The translations under genes and the position numbers were made by a program. The notes beneath the pieces are model-generated. The model saw only the letters and a list, made by a program, of their open reading frames with translations. It searched no databases and was not told where the DNA came from. This document shows positions 37,045 through 46,439 of a stretch of 64,000 nt of DNA, piece after piece. Every line of letters begins with the position of its first letter. Within the stretch, counting starts at the first letter, position 1. This DNA comes from Streptococcaceae bacterium AF77-01CM03A (GTDB lineage: Bacteria > Bacillota > Bacilli > Lactobacillales > Streptococcaceae), in the NCBI GenBank assembly GCA_027665725.1, contig JAQDDS010000004.1, positions 68,796 through 132,795 on the forward strand, read 5' to 3'.

Positions 37045-37224
37045 ATGAAAGCTACTGAATTGAATGAAAAACTTATTGTTGCAGAAGACGCTTTGGCTGA
37101 ATTGTCAAAAGATGACCTTGTATCTCTTTTATGTGAAATTGGTTATAGTCCTGCGGCTATTGATGTATTGACAGAATATCAGAAGTTTGTCAAAGCTTTT
37201 CGAAAGAAACTAGGTTTGCTCTAA
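37045..37224 (+). CDS. 59-aa uncharacterised protein inside the spc operon
   Basis: MKATELNEKLIVAEDALAEL starts a 59-residue helical protein ending KFVKAFRKKLGLL, with a good TAGGAG ribosome site 7 nt upstream. The standard spc operon has rplF directly after rpsH; this ORF lies between them, after the second structured element. Codon use matches expressed genes. I do not recognise the family. A GGCC...GGCC hairpin separates it from rplF. It could be a new r-operon accessory protein or a passenger that arrived with the elements. Confidence 0.7.
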   Translation: MKATELNEKLIVAEDALAELSKDDLVSLLCEIGYSPAAIDVLTEYQKFVKAFRKKLGLL

Positions 37225-37285
37225 TCCGAATGCCCCCGTGAAAACTGGCCGTCATGGCCTGACAATTTAACAGGAGAATAAAAAC

Positions 37286-37822
37286 ATGTCACGTATTGGT
37301 AATAAAGTTATCGTGTTGCCTGCTGGTGTTGAACTCACTAACAATGACAACGTTGTAACTGTAAAAGGACCTAAAGGAGAACTTACTCGTGAGTTCTCAA
37401 AAGATATTGAAATCCGTGTGGAAGGTACTGAAGTAACTCTTCACCGTCCAAACGATTCAAAAGAAATGAAAACTATCCACGGAACTACTCGTGCCCTTTT
37501 GAACAACATGGTTGTTGGTGTTTCAGAAGGATTCAAGAAAGAACTTGAAATGCGTGGGGTTGGTTACCGTGCTCAACTCCAAGGAAACAAACTTGTTTTG
37601 GCTGTTGGTAAATCACATCCAGACGAAGTTGAAGCTCCAGCAGGAATTACTTTTGAACTTCCAAACCCAACGACTATCGTTATCAGCGGAATTTCAAAAG
37701 AAGTAGTTGGTCAAACAGCTGCTTACGTACGTAGCCTTCGTTCACCAGAACCATACAAAGGTAAAGGTATCCGTTACGTTGGCGAATATGTTCGTCTTAA
37801 AGAAGGTAAAACTGGTAAATAA
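37286..37822 (+). CDS. rplF: Ribosomal protein L6
   Basis: 178 aa, two similar domains near the sarcin-ricin loop. [17 protein letters not shown] and the C-terminal [15 protein letters not shown] motif are diagnostic. Ribosome site CAGGAG. An 83-nt spacer with a small GTGC/GCAC hairpin precedes rplR. Confidence 0.98.
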   Translation: MSRIGNKVIVLPAGVELTNNDNVVTVKGPKGELTREFSKDIEIRVEGTEVTLHRPNDSKEMKTIHGTTRALLNNMVVGVSEGFKKELEMRGVGYRAQLQGNKLVLAVGKSHPDEVEAPAGITFELPNPTTIVISGISKEVVGQTAAYVRSLRSPEPYKGKGIRYVGEYVRLKEGKTGK

Positions 37823-37905
37823 TGTTGAGTGTTTGATTTTCAACCACCAACCTCATTACCAACTTTGTGCATAGCACACGATTTAAAATTAAAGAGGTGA
37901 AAACT

Positions 37906-38262
37906 GTGATTTCTAAACCAGATAAAAACAAACTCCGCCAAAAACGCCACCGTCGCGTTCGCGGAAAACTCTCTGGAACTGCTGATCGCCCACGTTTGAA
38001 CGTATTCCGTTCTAATACAGGCATCTACGCTCAAGTGATTGATGACGTAGCGGGTGTAACGCTCGCAAGTGCTTCAACTCTTGACAAAGAAGTTTCAAAA
38101 GGAACTAAAACTGAACAAGCCGTTGCTGTCGGTAAACTCGTTGCAGAACGTGCAAGTGCTAAAGGTATTTCAGAAGTGGTGTTCGACCGCGGTGGATATC
38201 TATATCACGGACGTGTGAAAGCTTTGGCTGATGCAGCTCGTGAAAACGGATTGAAATTCTAA
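37906..38262 (+). CDS. rplR: Ribosomal protein L18
   Basis: 118 aa, 5S rRNA-binding. The start is GTG 37906 with AGAGGTG upstream, giving [15 protein letters not shown]; a 13-codon extension in the same frame is spacer. The C-terminus [21 protein letters not shown] is diagnostic. Confidence 0.97.
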   Translation: MISKPDKNKLRQKRHRRVRGKLSGTADRPRLNVFRSNTGIYAQVIDDVAGVTLASASTLDKEVSKGTKTEQAVAVGKLVAERASAKGISEVVFDRGGYLYHGRVKALADAARENGLKF

Positions 38263-38279
38263 TAGGAGGACACTAGAAA

Positions 38280-38774
38280 ATGGCATTTAAAGACAATGCA
38301 GTAGAACTTGAAGAACGCGTAGTTGCTGTTAACCGTGTTACAAAAGTTGTTAAAGGTGGACGTCGTCTTCGTTTCGCAGCTCTTGTAGTTGTCGGTGACC
38401 GCAATGGTCGTGTAGGATTTGGTACTGGTAAAGCTCAAGAAGTTCCAGAAGCAATCCGCAAAGCAGTAGAAGATGCTAAGAAAAACTTGATCGAAGTTCC
38501 TATGGTTGGAACAACAATCCCACATGAAGTTCTTTCAGAATTCGGTGGAGCTAAAGTATTGTTGAAACCAGCTGTAGAAGGTTCTGGAGTTGCCGCAGGT
38601 GGTGCAGTTCGTGCCGTTGTGGAATTGGCAGGTGTGGCAGATATTACATCTAAATCACTTGGATCTAACACTCCAATCAACATTGTTCGCGCAACTGTTG
38701 AAGGTTTGAAACAATTGAAACGCGCTGAAGAAGTTGCTGCCCTTCGTGGTATTTCAGTTTCTGATTTGGCATAA
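38280..38774 (+). CDS. rpsE: Ribosomal protein S5
   Basis: 164 aa. Accuracy-related 30S protein; [21 protein letters not shown] contains the loop changed in spectinomycin-resistant mutants, unaltered as far as can be judged. Ribosome site TAGGAGG; rpmD begins 13 nt later. Confidence 0.98.
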   Translation: MAFKDNAVELEERVVAVNRVTKVVKGGRRLRFAALVVVGDRNGRVGFGTGKAQEVPEAIRKAVEDAKKNLIEVPMVGTTIPHEVLSEFGGAKVLLKPAVEGSGVAAGGAVRAVVELAGVADITSKSLGSNTPINIVRATVEGLKQLKRAEEVAALRGISVSDLA

Positions 38775-38787
38775 GAAAGGGGATAAA

Positions 38788-38970
38788 ATGGCTCAAATTA
38801 AAATTACTTTGACTAAGTCTCCAATCGGACGCATTCCATCACAACGTAAAACTGTTGTAGCACTTGGACTTGGCAAATTGAACAGCTCTGTTATTAAAGA
38901 AGATAACGCTGCTATCCGTGGTATGATCACTGCAGTATCTCACTTGGTAACAGTTGAAGAAGTAAACTAA
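38788..38970 (+). CDS. rpmD: Ribosomal protein L30
   Basis: 60 aa. [20 protein letters not shown] marks the start, behind GAAAGGGG; an in-frame upstream extension into rpsE is not used. Full length. A 145-nt spacer with three hairpins follows, unusually long for the L30-L15 junction. Confidence 0.97.
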   Translation: MAQIKITLTKSPIGRIPSQRKTVVALGLGKLNSSVIKEDNAAIRGMITAVSHLVTVEEVN

Positions 38971-39115
38971 TAAAATTTTAGGGGATGTGCATAAGACCAT
39001 CCCCTAAAACTAGATATAGTCATCTAAGATGACTCAGTATAGGCGAGTTGATAAAGGAGACAACCTTTTCTTCTTTATCGGCGCTAGCATTTTACAAAAG
39101 AGGAGAAAATATATA
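38971..39115 (+). other. Three-hairpin spacer between rpmD and rplO
   Basis: A perfect 12-bp stem TTTTAGGGGATG / CATCCCCTAAAA (38976-39009) is followed by AGTCATCT / AGATGACT and by GATAAAG / CTTTATC. None has a U-run. The last hairpin lies about 25 nt before the rplO ribosome site. This may set expression of rplO-secY-adk. Confidence 0.6.
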
Positions 39116-39556
39116 ATGAAACTTCATGAATTGAAACCTGCAGAAGGTTCTCGTAAAACTCGTAACCGTGTTGGTCGTGGTACTTCATCAGGTAACGGTA
39201 AAACATCTGGTCGTGGTCAAAAAGGTCAAAAAGCTCGTAGCGGTGGCGGAGTACGCCTTGGTTTTGAAGGTGGACAAACTCCATTGTTCCGTCGTCTTCC
39301 AAAACGTGGATTCACTAACATCAACGCTAAAGAATACGCAATTGTTAACCTTGACCAATTGAACATCTTTGAAGATGGTGCAGAAGTAACTCCAGTTGTT
39401 CTTATCGAAGCAGGAATTGTTAAAGCTGAAAAATCAGGTATCAAGATTCTTGGTAACGGTGAGTTGACTAAGAAATTGACTGTTAAAGCAGCTAAATTCT
39501 CTAAATCAGCTGAAGAAGCTATCACTGCTAAAGGTGGTTCAGTTGAAGTCATCTAA
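39116..39556 (+). CDS. rplO: Ribosomal protein L15
   Basis: 146 aa. [20 protein letters not shown] followed by the glycine-rich [19 protein letters not shown] is diagnostic. ATG 39116 behind AGAGGAG is used; the frame extends upstream into the hairpin spacer but lacks a ribosome site there. secY follows 12 nt later. Confidence 0.98.
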   Translation: MKLHELKPAEGSRKTRNRVGRGTSSGNGKTSGRGQKGQKARSGGGVRLGFEGGQTPLFRRLPKRGFTNINAKEYAIVNLDQLNIFEDGAEVTPVVLIEAGIVKAEKSGIKILGNGELTKKLTVKAAKFSKSAEEAITAKGGSVEVI

Positions 39557-39568
39557 GTGAGGTGACCT

Positions 39569-40879
39569 ATGTTTTTTAAATTATTGAGAGAAGCACTCAA
39601 AGTTAAGCAGGTTCGATCAAAGATTTTATTCACAATTTTTATCGTATTTGTTTTTCGTATCGGTACTAGTATCACTGTACCGTGGGTAAATGCAAATAGC
39701 TTGAACGCTTTGAGTGGACTATCCTTCTTGAACATGTTGAGCTTGGTGTCAGGGAATGCCATGAAAAACTTCTCAGTTTTTGCGCTTGGGGTTAGCCCTT
39801 ACATCACAGCATCAATCGTCGTCCAACTCTTGCAAATGGATTTATTACCAAAGTTTGTAGAGTGGGGCAAACAAGGGGAAGTTGGTCGTAGAAAGTTAAA
39901 CCAAGCAACTCGATACATTGCGCTTGTGCTTGCATTTGTTCAATCAGTCGGGATTACTGCTGGTTTTAACGCTCTGTCTGGAGCTAAACTTTTGACTGTA
40001 CCACTTACACCACAAGTTTTCCTTGTGATTGGAGGAATCTTAACAGCAGGTAGCATGATTGTAACCTGGTTGGGAGAGCAAATCACAGATAAGGGATATG
40101 GTAATGGTGTTTCAATGATCATCTTTGCCGGAATTGTTGCTTCAATTCCTGATATGGTTAAGGGCATCTATGTGGACTACTTTGTCAATGTGCCAAGTAG
40201 TCGATTGACATCGTCTCTCATTTTCGTTGCCATCTTAATCATTGCTGTTTTGTTAATTGTTTACTTTACAACTTACGTTGAACAAGCTAAATACAAGATT
40301 CCAATTCAGTATACAAAGGTAGCTCAAGGTGCGCCGTCAAGCTCCTATCTTCCATTGAAGATTAACCCTGCTGGGGTTATCCCGGTTATCTTTGCTAGCT
40401 CTATTACAGCAGCACCGGCAGCAATTTTACAATTCGTAAGTGCGTCTGGTCTTAATTGGGAATGGGTAAAAACAGCTCAAGAGTTGGTATCTACTTCAAC
40501 CCCAACAGGTGTTGCATTGTATGCTCTGTTGATTATTCTCTTTACATTCTTCTATACATTTGTACAGATCAACCCAGAGAAAGCAGCAGAGAATTTACAA
40601 AAGAGTGGAGCTTATATCCATGGTGTCCGTCCTGGTAAAGGGACAGAAGAATATATGTCAAAACTTCTTCGTCGTCTCGCAACAGTCGGATCAATCTTCC
40701 TAGGTGTGATTTCTATCCTACCTATTGTAGCTAAAGATTTATTTGGTCTTTCAGAAGTTGTCGCTTTTGGGGGAACAAGTTTGCTAATCATTATCTCTAC
40801 AGGTATCGAAGGAATTAAACAATTGGAAGGTTATCTATTGAAACGTAAGTATGTTGGTTTCTTAGATACAACAGAATAA
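39569..40879 (+). CDS. secY: Protein translocase subunit SecY
   Basis: 436 aa with ten membrane helices, the pore subunit of the SecYEG channel. The motif GISPYI-like GVSPYITASIVVQLLQMD and the large cytoplasmic loops (KIPIQYTK, NPEKAAENLQKSGAYI) are normal. It belongs to the spc operon as usual; secE and secG are not in the window. The ribosome site is GTGAGGTG. Confidence 0.98.
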   Translation: MFFKLLREALKVKQVRSKILFTIFIVFVFRIGTSITVPWVNANSLNALSGLSFLNMLSLVSGNAMKNFSVFALGVSPYITASIVVQLLQMDLLPKFVEWGKQGEVGRRKLNQATRYIALVLAFVQSVGITAGFNALSGAKLLTVPLTPQVFLVIGGILTAGSMIVTWLGEQITDKGYGNGVSMIIFAGIVASIPDMVKGIYVDYFVNVPSSRLTSSLIFVAILIIAVLLIVYFTTYVEQAKYKIPIQYTKVAQGAPSSSYLPLKINPAGVIPVIFASSITAAPAAILQFVSASGLNWEWVKTAQELVSTSTPTGVALYALLIILFTFFYTFVQINPEKAAENLQKSGAYIHGVRPGKGTEEYMSKLLRRLATVGSIFLGVISILPIVAKDLFGLSEVVAFGGTSLLIIISTGIEGIKQLEGYLLKRKYVGFLDTTE

Positions 40880-40910
40880 TTGTAATAGAAAATAAAATTC
40901 ACTATTGCTC

Positions 40911-40962
40911 AGAGAGTGGAGTGTAAAAATCAAAGACATTGTCAGATTTTTATCTCCTCTCT
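40911..40962 (+). other. Long stem-loop between secY and adk
   Basis: AGAGAG...GAG...TAAAAATC pairs with GATTTTTA...CTC...CTCTCT around a 13-nt loop. A downstream TTTAAATAG / CTATTTAAA pair (40974-41013) encloses the ribosome site of a 15-codon ORF. The U-run after the first stem is interrupted, so it is not a clean terminator. Confidence 0.5.
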
Positions 40963-40990
40963 TCTATTTTGTTTTTAAATAGGAGTTGAA

Positions 40991-41038
40991 ATGAATTTTT
41001 GCTTCTATTTAAATACAAAAAAGGAGTTTGAATCATGA
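40991..41038 (+). CDS. 15-codon upstream ORF overlapping the adk start
   Basis: ATG 40991, 5 nt after AGGAG, encodes [15 protein letters not shown]. Its TGA overlaps the adk ATG as ATGA, and its own last codons contain the AAGGAG ribosome site of adk. It lies inside a potential TTTAAATAG/CTATTTAAA hairpin. It looks like a translational-coupling leader; the peptide itself may have no role. Confidence 0.45.
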   Translation: MNFCFYLNTKKEFES

Positions 41039-41673
41039 ATCTTTTGATTATGGGTTTACCTGGTGCAGGTAAAGGGACACAAGCAGCGAAAATTGTTGAA
41101 CAGTTTCACGTTGCCCACATCTCAACAGGTGACATGTTCCGTGCAGCAATGGCTAACCAAACTGAAATGGGTGTATTAGCTAAGTCTTATATCGATAAAG
41201 GCGAATTGGTTCCAGATGAAGTTACAAATGGAATTGTTAAAGAACGTCTTTCTCAAGATGATATTAAAGAAACTGGTTTTTTGTTGGATGGATACCCACG
41301 TACAATTGAGCAAGCTCATGCCTTAGATAAAACATTGGCTGAACTTGGAATTAAACTTGAAGGTGTTATCAACATCGAAGTAGATCCATCGTGCCTACTT
41401 GAACGTTTGAGTGGTCGTATCATTCACCGTGAAACTGGCGAAACTTTCCATAAAGTATTCAACCCACCAGTTGACTACAAAGAGGAAGATTACTACCAAC
41501 GTGAGGATGATAAACCTGAGACAGTAAAACGTCGTTTGGATGTCAATATTGCTCAAGGTGAACCAATCATTGCTCACTATCGTGCTAAAGGTCTAGTACA
41601 TGATATCGAAGGCAACCAAGATATCAATGATGTCTTTAAAGATATCGAAAAGGTATTGACAAATTTGAAATAA
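41035..41673 (+). CDS. adk: Adenylate kinase
   Basis: 212 aa. It interconverts ATP + AMP and 2 ADP. P-loop [13 protein letters not shown] site STGDMFR and the LID domain ([18 protein letters not shown]) are present. The LID lacks the four zinc cysteines of many Gram-positive homologues, so it should be a zinc-free long form. Located after secY, as is standard, but behind a small coupled ORF. Confidence 0.97.
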   Translation: MNLLIMGLPGAGKGTQAAKIVEQFHVAHISTGDMFRAAMANQTEMGVLAKSYIDKGELVPDEVTNGIVKERLSQDDIKETGFLLDGYPRTIEQAHALDKTLAELGIKLEGVINIEVDPSCLLERLSGRIIHRETGETFHKVFNPPVDYKEEDYYQREDDKPETVKRRLDVNIAQGEPIIAHYRAKGLVHDIEGNQDINDVFKDIEKVLTNLK

Positions 41674-41688
41674 AAGCGTTTTTCAGGC

Positions 41689-41717
41689 TTGCAAAATGTC
41701 TTGACAAATGTTATACT
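41689..41717 (+). promoter_or_regulatory. Internal promoter before infA
   Basis: TTGCAA, 17 nt and TATACT with TGT before it. A later TATAAT at 41732 has no good -35. This allows the infA-rpoA segment to be transcribed separately. Confidence 0.6.
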
Positions 41718-41790
41718 GAGTTAGTCTGACTTATAATTGTTGTCTCTGTGTCTAGAGGCATCAAATCGAAATTTAGGGAGGTACTTTTGC

Positions 41791-42009
41791 GTGGCAAAAG
41801 ACGATGTGATTGAAGTTGAAGGCAAAGTAGTCGATACGATGCCGAATGCAATGTTTACGGTTGAACTTGAAAATGGACATCAGATTTTAGCAACAGTTTC
41901 TGGTAAAATTCGTAAAAACTATATTCGTATTTTAGCGGGAGATCGTGTTACTGTTGAAATGAGTCCATATGACTTGACACGTGGACGTATCACTTACCGC
42001 TTTAAATAA
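41791..42009 (+). CDS. infA: Translation initiation factor IF-1
   Basis: 72 aa, S1-type OB fold binding the 30S A site. It starts at GTG 41791 behind GGGAGG ([20 protein letters not shown]); the longer frame upstream is leader. Full length and canonical. Confidence 0.97.
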   Translation: MAKDDVIEVEGKVVDTMPNAMFTVELENGHQILATVSGKIRKNYIRILAGDRVTVEMSPYDLTRGRITYRFK

Positions 42010-42033
42010 TCGAAAAACTTGGAGGGATAAGAA

Positions 42034-42150
42034 ATGAAAGTAAGACCATCGGTCAAACCAATTTGCGAATACTGTAAAGTAATTCGTCGTAATGGTCGTG
42101 TTATGGTAATTTGCCCAGCAAATCCAAAACACAAACAACGTCAAGGATAA
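42034..42150 (+). CDS. rpmJ: Ribosomal protein L36, zinc type
   Basis: 38 aa, [20 protein letters not shown] through a C-terminal KHKQRQG, with the zinc ligands C-x2-C, Cys and His. It starts behind TTGGAGGG between infA and rpsM, the usual place. Confidence 0.97.
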
Positions 42151-42167
42151 GATAGAAAGGAGAAAAC

Positions 42168-42533
42168 ATGGCTCGTATTGCTGGAGTTGATATTCCAAAT
42201 GACAAACGCGTAGTTATCTCATTGACTTATGTCTATGGTATCGGACTTGCAACATCTCAAAAGATTTTGGCAGCTGCTGGAGTTTCAGAAGATATTCGTG
42301 TTCGTGACCTTACATCAGATCAAGAAGATGCTATCCGTCGTGAAGTGGATGCAATTAAAGTTGAAGGTGACCTTCGTCGTGAAGTGAACTTGAACATCAA
42401 ACGTTTGATGGAAATCGGTTCATACCGTGGTATCCGTCACCGTCGTGGACTTCCTGTCCGTGGACAAAACACTAAAAACAACGCTCGCACTCGTAAAGGT
42501 AAAGCTGTTGCGATTGCTGGTAAGAAAAAATAA
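42168..42533 (+). CDS. rpsM: Ribosomal protein S13
   Basis: 121 aa, 30S head protein touching the P-site tRNA with its basic tail. [21 protein letters not shown] and the [15 protein letters not shown] tail are diagnostic. Ribosome site AAAGGAG; rpsK follows after 17 nt. Confidence 0.98.
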   Translation: MARIAGVDIPNDKRVVISLTYVYGIGLATSQKILAAAGVSEDIRVRDLTSDQEDAIRREVDAIKVEGDLRREVNLNIKRLMEIGSYRGIRHRRGLPVRGQNTKNNARTRKGKAVAIAGKKK

Positions 42534-42550
42534 TATAGGAGGTAAAAGTC

Positions 42551-42934
42551 TTGGCTAAACCAACACGTAAACGTCGTGTGAAAAAGAATATCGAATCTGG
42601 TATTGCTCATATTCACGCTACATTTAATAACACTATTGTTATGATTACTGATGTGCATGGTAATGCAATCGCTTGGTCATCAGCTGGTGCTCTTGGTTTC
42701 AAAGGTTCTCGTAAATCTACACCATTTGCTGCTCAAATGGCTTCAGAAGCTGCTGCTAAATCTGCACAAGAACACGGTCTTAAATCAGTTGAAGTTACTG
42801 TAAAAGGTCCAGGTTCTGGTCGTGAGTCAGCTATTCGTGCTCTTGCTGCCGCTGGTCTTGAAGTAACAGCAATTCGTGATGTGACTCCAGTGCCACACAA
42901 TGGTGCTCGTCCTCCAAAACGTCGCCGTGTATAA
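42551..42934 (+). CDS. rpsK: Ribosomal protein S11
   Basis: 127 aa. It forms the 30S platform with S6 and S18 and interacts with the Shine-Dalgarno helix. [15 protein letters not shown] and the [19 protein letters not shown] tail are diagnostic. It uses a rare TTG start, behind TAGGAGG. Confidence 0.97.
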
Positions 42935-42977
42935 TCATTACCTTTACACTGCTTTTCGTTTAAGAGGGAGTAACTAA

Positions 42978-43913
42978 ATGATCGAGTTTGAAAAACCAAA
43001 TATAACAAAAATTGATGAAAATAAAGATTATGGCAAGTTTGTAATCGAACCACTAGAACGTGGATACGGTACAACACTTGGTAACTCTCTTCGTCGTGTA
43101 CTTCTTGCTTCTCTTCCAGGAGCAGCTGTTACATCTATCGATATCGATGGAGTATTACATGAATTTGATACAATTCCTGGTGTTCGCGAAGACGTGATGC
43201 AAATCATTCTGAACATTAAAGGTATTGCAGTTAAATCATATGTAAAAGACGAAAAGACCATTGAACTTGATGTTGAAGGTCCTGCTGAAGTGACAGCCGG
43301 AGATATTTTAACTGATAGTGATATTGAAATCGTAAATCCAGATCATTATCTTTTCACAATCGGAGAAGGTGCTTCATTTAAAGCAACTATGACTGTAAAC
43401 ACTGGTCGTGGTTATGTACCTGCAGATGAAAATAAAAAAGATAATGCCCCAGTTGGAACACTTGCTGTAGATTCTATTTATACACCAGTTACAAAAGTTA
43501 ACTATCAAGTTGAACCTGCTCGTGTAGGAAGCAATGATGGTTTCGACAAATTAACCCTTGAAATCTTGACAAATGGAACTATTATTCCAGAAGATGCTTT
43601 AGGGCTTTCAGCACGTATTTTGACAGAACATCTTGATTTGTTTACAAATCTTACAGAGATTGCTAAATCTGCAGAAGTGATGAAAGAAGCTGATACTGAA
43701 TCGGACGACCGTATTTTGGAACGTACGATTGAGGAACTTGACTTGTCTGTACGCTCATATAACTGTTTGAAACGTGCTGGTATCAATACTGTGCATGATT
43801 TGACAGAAAAATCTGAAGCAGAGATGATGAAAGTAAGAAATCTTGGACGCAAGAGTTTGGAAGAAGTGAAACTCAAACTCATTGATTTGGGTCTTGGATT
43901 AAAAGATAAATAA
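42978..43913 (+). CDS. rpoA: RNA polymerase alpha subunit
   Basis: 311 aa. The N-terminal domain (1-230) drives assembly ([16 protein letters not shown]); the C-terminal domain (about 245-311, [18 protein letters not shown]) contacts UP elements and activators. Ribosome site AGGGAG. Between rpsK and rplQ as usual. Confidence 0.98.
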   Translation: MIEFEKPNITKIDENKDYGKFVIEPLERGYGTTLGNSLRRVLLASLPGAAVTSIDIDGVLHEFDTIPGVREDVMQIILNIKGIAVKSYVKDEKTIELDVEGPAEVTAGDILTDSDIEIVNPDHYLFTIGEGASFKATMTVNTGRGYVPADENKKDNAPVGTLAVDSIYTPVTKVNYQVEPARVGSNDGFDKLTLEILTNGTIIPEDALGLSARILTEHLDLFTNLTEIAKSAEVMKEADTESDDRILERTIEELDLSVRSYNCLKRAGINTVHDLTEKSEAEMMKVRNLGRKSLEEVKLKLIDLGLGLKDK

Positions 43914-43924
43914 AGGAGGAATAC

Positions 43925-44311
43925 ATGGCTTACCGTAAACTAGGACGCACTAGCTCACAACGTAAAGCAATGCTTCGCGATTTGACAACTGACCTTTTGA
44001 TCAATGAATCAATCGTGACAACTGAAGCTCGTGCTAAAGAAATCCGTAAAACTGTTGAAAAAATGATTACTCTAGGTAAACGTGGTGATTTACATGCACG
44101 TCGTCAAGCTGCTGCTTTCGTACGTAATGAAATCGCATCTGAAAACTATGATGAAGCAACTGATAAGTACACTTCTACTACAGCACTTCAAAAATTGTTC
44201 TCAGAAATCGCACCTCGTTACGCAGAACGTAACGGTGGATACACTCGTATCCTTAAAACTGAACCACGTCGTGGTGATGCAGCGCCAATGGCGATCATCG
44301 AATTAGTATAA
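43925..44311 (+). CDS. rplQ: Ribosomal protein L17
   Basis: 128 aa, the last gene of the cluster. [20 protein letters not shown] and [19 protein letters not shown] are diagnostic. Starts 11 nt after rpoA behind AAAGGAGG. A 175-nt structured tail and a very strong terminator follow. Confidence 0.98.
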   Translation: MAYRKLGRTSSQRKAMLRDLTTDLLINESIVTTEARAKEIRKTVEKMITLGKRGDLHARRQAAAFVRNEIASENYDEATDKYTSTTALQKLFSEIAPRYAERNGGYTRILKTEPRRGDAAPMAIIELV

Positions 44312-44312
44312 A

Positions 44313-44425
44313 ATCATCAATTTTGTTGAGTGTTATGATGATGGAGCCCTGTGCTCTTAGTCTAGCTCTGGTCTACCGCTAGGACTTTTGTCCTAGCGGG
44401 AACACTCATCATAAGATGGTAGGGT
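44313..44425 (+). other. Hairpin cluster between rplQ and the operon terminator
   Basis: A perfect CCGCTAGGAC-TTTT-GTCCTAGCGG hairpin (44376-44399) lies inside two competing outer pairings: GAGTGTT (44328) with AACACTC (44401), or TTATGATGA (44333) with TCATCATAA (44406). A third option pairs ATCATCA (44313) with TGATGAT (44336). The outer options share bases, so they exclude each other. There is no ORF of note here. Confidence 0.55.
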
Positions 44426-44427
44426 AG

Positions 44428-44486
44428 ACGCTTGTTTACGAAATTGTTTTTCTTTTAAGAACAATTTCGTAAGCAGGCGTTTTTTA
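44428..44486 (+). terminator. Terminator of the ribosomal protein supercluster
   Basis: A 21-bp stem (two G-U pairs), from ACGCTTGTTTACG to AAGCAGGCGT, around an 11-nt loop and followed by TTTTTT. One of the strongest terminators in the window. Confidence 0.93.
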
Positions 44487-44574
44487 GTTTTTTTGAAGTA
44501 AATGTGTTATACTGAGAAAAAAGAAAAATCGAGATATGGTTATTTTTCTATGATTTCAAAGATGGAGGACTAAT

Positions 44575-44841
44575 ATGAAAGCTATTATAACTGTTGTTGG
44601 AAAAGATAAGGGTGGTATTGTTGCAGGTGTTGCGACTAAGATTGCTGAATTAGGATTAAATATTGATGATATTTCACAAACTGTCTTGGATGAGTTCTTT
44701 ACCATGATGGCTGTAGTATCCAGTGATGAAAAACAAGATTTTACTCAACTAAGAAATGAGTTTGAAGCTTTTGGACAGACCTTGAATGTCAAAATCAATA
44801 TTCAGAGCGCGGCTATTTTCGATGCTATGTACAATATCTAG
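44575..44841 (+). CDS. ACT domain protein (UPF0237)
   Basis: 88 aa, a single ACT domain (ITVVGKDKGGIVAGVATKIAELGLNIDDIS). ACT domains bind amino acids or related ligands. A TGTTATACT extended -10 lies about 65 nt upstream and AGGAGG of the next gene overlaps its end, so it forms a pair with the UPF0210 protein. Pneumococcal SP_0238 and SP_0239 have the same order. Function unknown. Confidence 0.92.
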   Translation: MKAIITVVGKDKGGIVAGVATKIAELGLNIDDISQTVLDEFFTMMAVVSSDEKQDFTQLRNEFEAFGQTLNVKINIQSAAIFDAMYNI

Positions 44842-44850
44842 GAGGTGCTT

Positions 44851-46188
44851 ATGGATATTAGACAAGTCACCGAAACTATTGCAATGATTGAAGAGCAGAA
44901 TTTTGATATTCGCACCATTACCATGGGGATTTCGCTTTTGGATTGTATCGATCCGGATATTAATAGAGCTGCAGATAAAATATATGAAAAAGTTACGACT
45001 AAGGCAGCAAATTTAGTCGCTGTTGGTGATGAAATTGCTGCTGAGTTAGGTATACCTATTGTCAATAAACGTGTATCAGTAACACCGATTTCTCTAATTG
45101 GTGCTGCTACAGATGCAAGGGACTATGTACCATTAGCCAAAGCTTTAGATAGAGCAGCAAAAGAAATTGGCGTAGATTTTATTGGTGGTTTTTCTGCCTT
45201 AGTTCAGAAAGGCTACCAAAAAGGAGACGAAATACTCATCAACTCGATTCCACGTGCTTTAGCTGAAACTGATAAAGTTTGCTCTTCAGTAAATATTGGT
45301 TCAACCAAGTCAGGAATTAACATGACTGCTGTAGCTGATATGGGTCGAATTATCAAGGAGACAGCTGAGCTTTCAGATATGGGGGCTGCAAAACTTGTCG
45401 TTTTTGCCAATGCAGTTGAGGACAATCCTTTTATGGCCGGAGCCTTTCATGGTGTTGGTGAAGCTGATGTTATTATCAATGTAGGTGTTTCAGGGCCTGG
45501 TGTTGTCAAACGTGCTTTAGAAAAAGTTCGCGGCCAAAGCTTTGATGTAGTTGCTGAAACTGTTAAAAAGACAGCCTTCAAGATTACTCGGATTGGTCAA
45601 TTAGTTGGCCAGATGGCTAGTGAAAGGCTAGGTGTTGATTTTGGGATTGTTGATTTGAGTTTAGCACCTACTCCTGCAGTGGGGGATTCTGTAGCTCGGG
45701 TTCTGGAAGAAATGGGACTGGAAACAGTTGGGACTCATGGGACGACTGCCGCTTTAGCTCTTTTAAATGACCAAGTAAAAAAAGGCGGAGTAATGGCTTG
45801 CAACCAAGTCGGTGGTCTGTCAGGTGCTTTCATCCCAGTTTCAGAAGATGAGGGTATGATAGCAGCAGTGCAAAATGGTTCCCTAAATCTTGAGAAATTG
45901 GAAGCCATGACTGCTATCTGTTCAGTTGGATTGGATATGATTGCTATTCCAGAAGATACTCCGGCAGAAACGATTGCGGCTATGATTGCGGATGAGGCAG
46001 CAATTGGTGTTATTAATATGAAAACCACAGCTGTCCGTATCATTCCAAAGGGTAAAGAAGGCGATATGATTGAGTTTGGTGGCTTGCTAGGAACTGCCCC
46101 AGTTATGAAAGTCAATGGAGCTTCTTCAGCTGATTTCATTGCTCGTGGAGGACAGATTCCAGCTCCAATTCATAGTTTTAAAAATTAA
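44851..46188 (+). CDS. UPF0210 (DUF711) family protein
   Basis: 445 aa, the standard length. [22 protein letters not shown] opens the family; glycine-rich segments [32 protein letters not shown] and [12 protein letters not shown] are conserved in it. ATG 44851, 5 nt from AGGAGG, is preferred over a GTG two codons earlier. Together with the ACT protein it likely forms a ligand-controlled enzyme of unknown reaction; a CiaR-controlled sRNA follows. Confidence 0.93.
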   Translation: MDIRQVTETIAMIEEQNFDIRTITMGISLLDCIDPDINRAADKIYEKVTTKAANLVAVGDEIAAELGIPIVNKRVSVTPISLIGAATDARDYVPLAKALDRAAKEIGVDFIGGFSALVQKGYQKGDEILINSIPRALAETDKVCSSVNIGSTKSGINMTAVADMGRIIKETAELSDMGAAKLVVFANAVEDNPFMAGAFHGVGEADVIINVGVSGPGVVKRALEKVRGQSFDVVAETVKKTAFKITRIGQLVGQMASERLGVDFGIVDLSLAPTPAVGDSVARVLEEMGLETVGTHGTTAALALLNDQVKKGGVMACNQVGGLSGAFIPVSEDEGMIAAVQNGSLNLEKLEAMTAICSVGLDMIAIPEDTPAETIAAMIADEAAIGVINMKTTAVRIIPKGKEGDMIEFGGLLGTAPVMKVNGASSADFIARGGQIPAPIHSFKN

Positions 46189-46204
46189 TAAAAAAATAAA
46201 ATGA

Positions 46205-46237
46205 TTTAAGTTCAATTTAAGGATAGGTGTGTATACT
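46205..46237 (+). promoter_or_regulatory. CiaR-controlled promoter of a csRNA
   Basis: The CiaR direct repeat TTTAAG-N5-TTTAAG (46205-46221) is perfect and ends 10 nt before TATACT (46232-46237), the known spacing for CiaR-activated promoters. Confidence 0.88.
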
Positions 46238-46243
46238 CTAATC

Positions 46244-46340
46244 ATTAAATAAAGACCTCCTAACTTTATTTAATAGAAATCCTAAACTTTTTCATAATAA
46301 TCTCCTACAAAAGTCGCTCGTAAGAGTGGCTTTTGTTTTG
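46244..46340 (+). ncRNA. Cia-dependent small RNA (csRNA/ccn family)
   Basis: About 97 nt from the predicted start to a terminator CAAAAGTCGCTC / GAGTGGCTTTTG with TTTT. Unpaired stretches GACCTCCTAACTT and ATCTCCTAC are complementary to ribosome binding sites, the hallmark of pneumococcal csRNAs, which block translation of comC and other targets. It follows the UPF0210 gene, near where pneumococcal copies lie. Which ccn letter it corresponds to cannot be said. Ends are inferred from promoter and terminator. Confidence 0.88.
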
Positions 46341-46439
46341 TATTCTTTAAAAAACTAGTAAAATTTCATTGATTCTGGTCAAATTTTTTAAGAATGGCTA
46401 CTTTTTTCGAAGTCAAACCAGCCTAAAACCTTGCCATGA

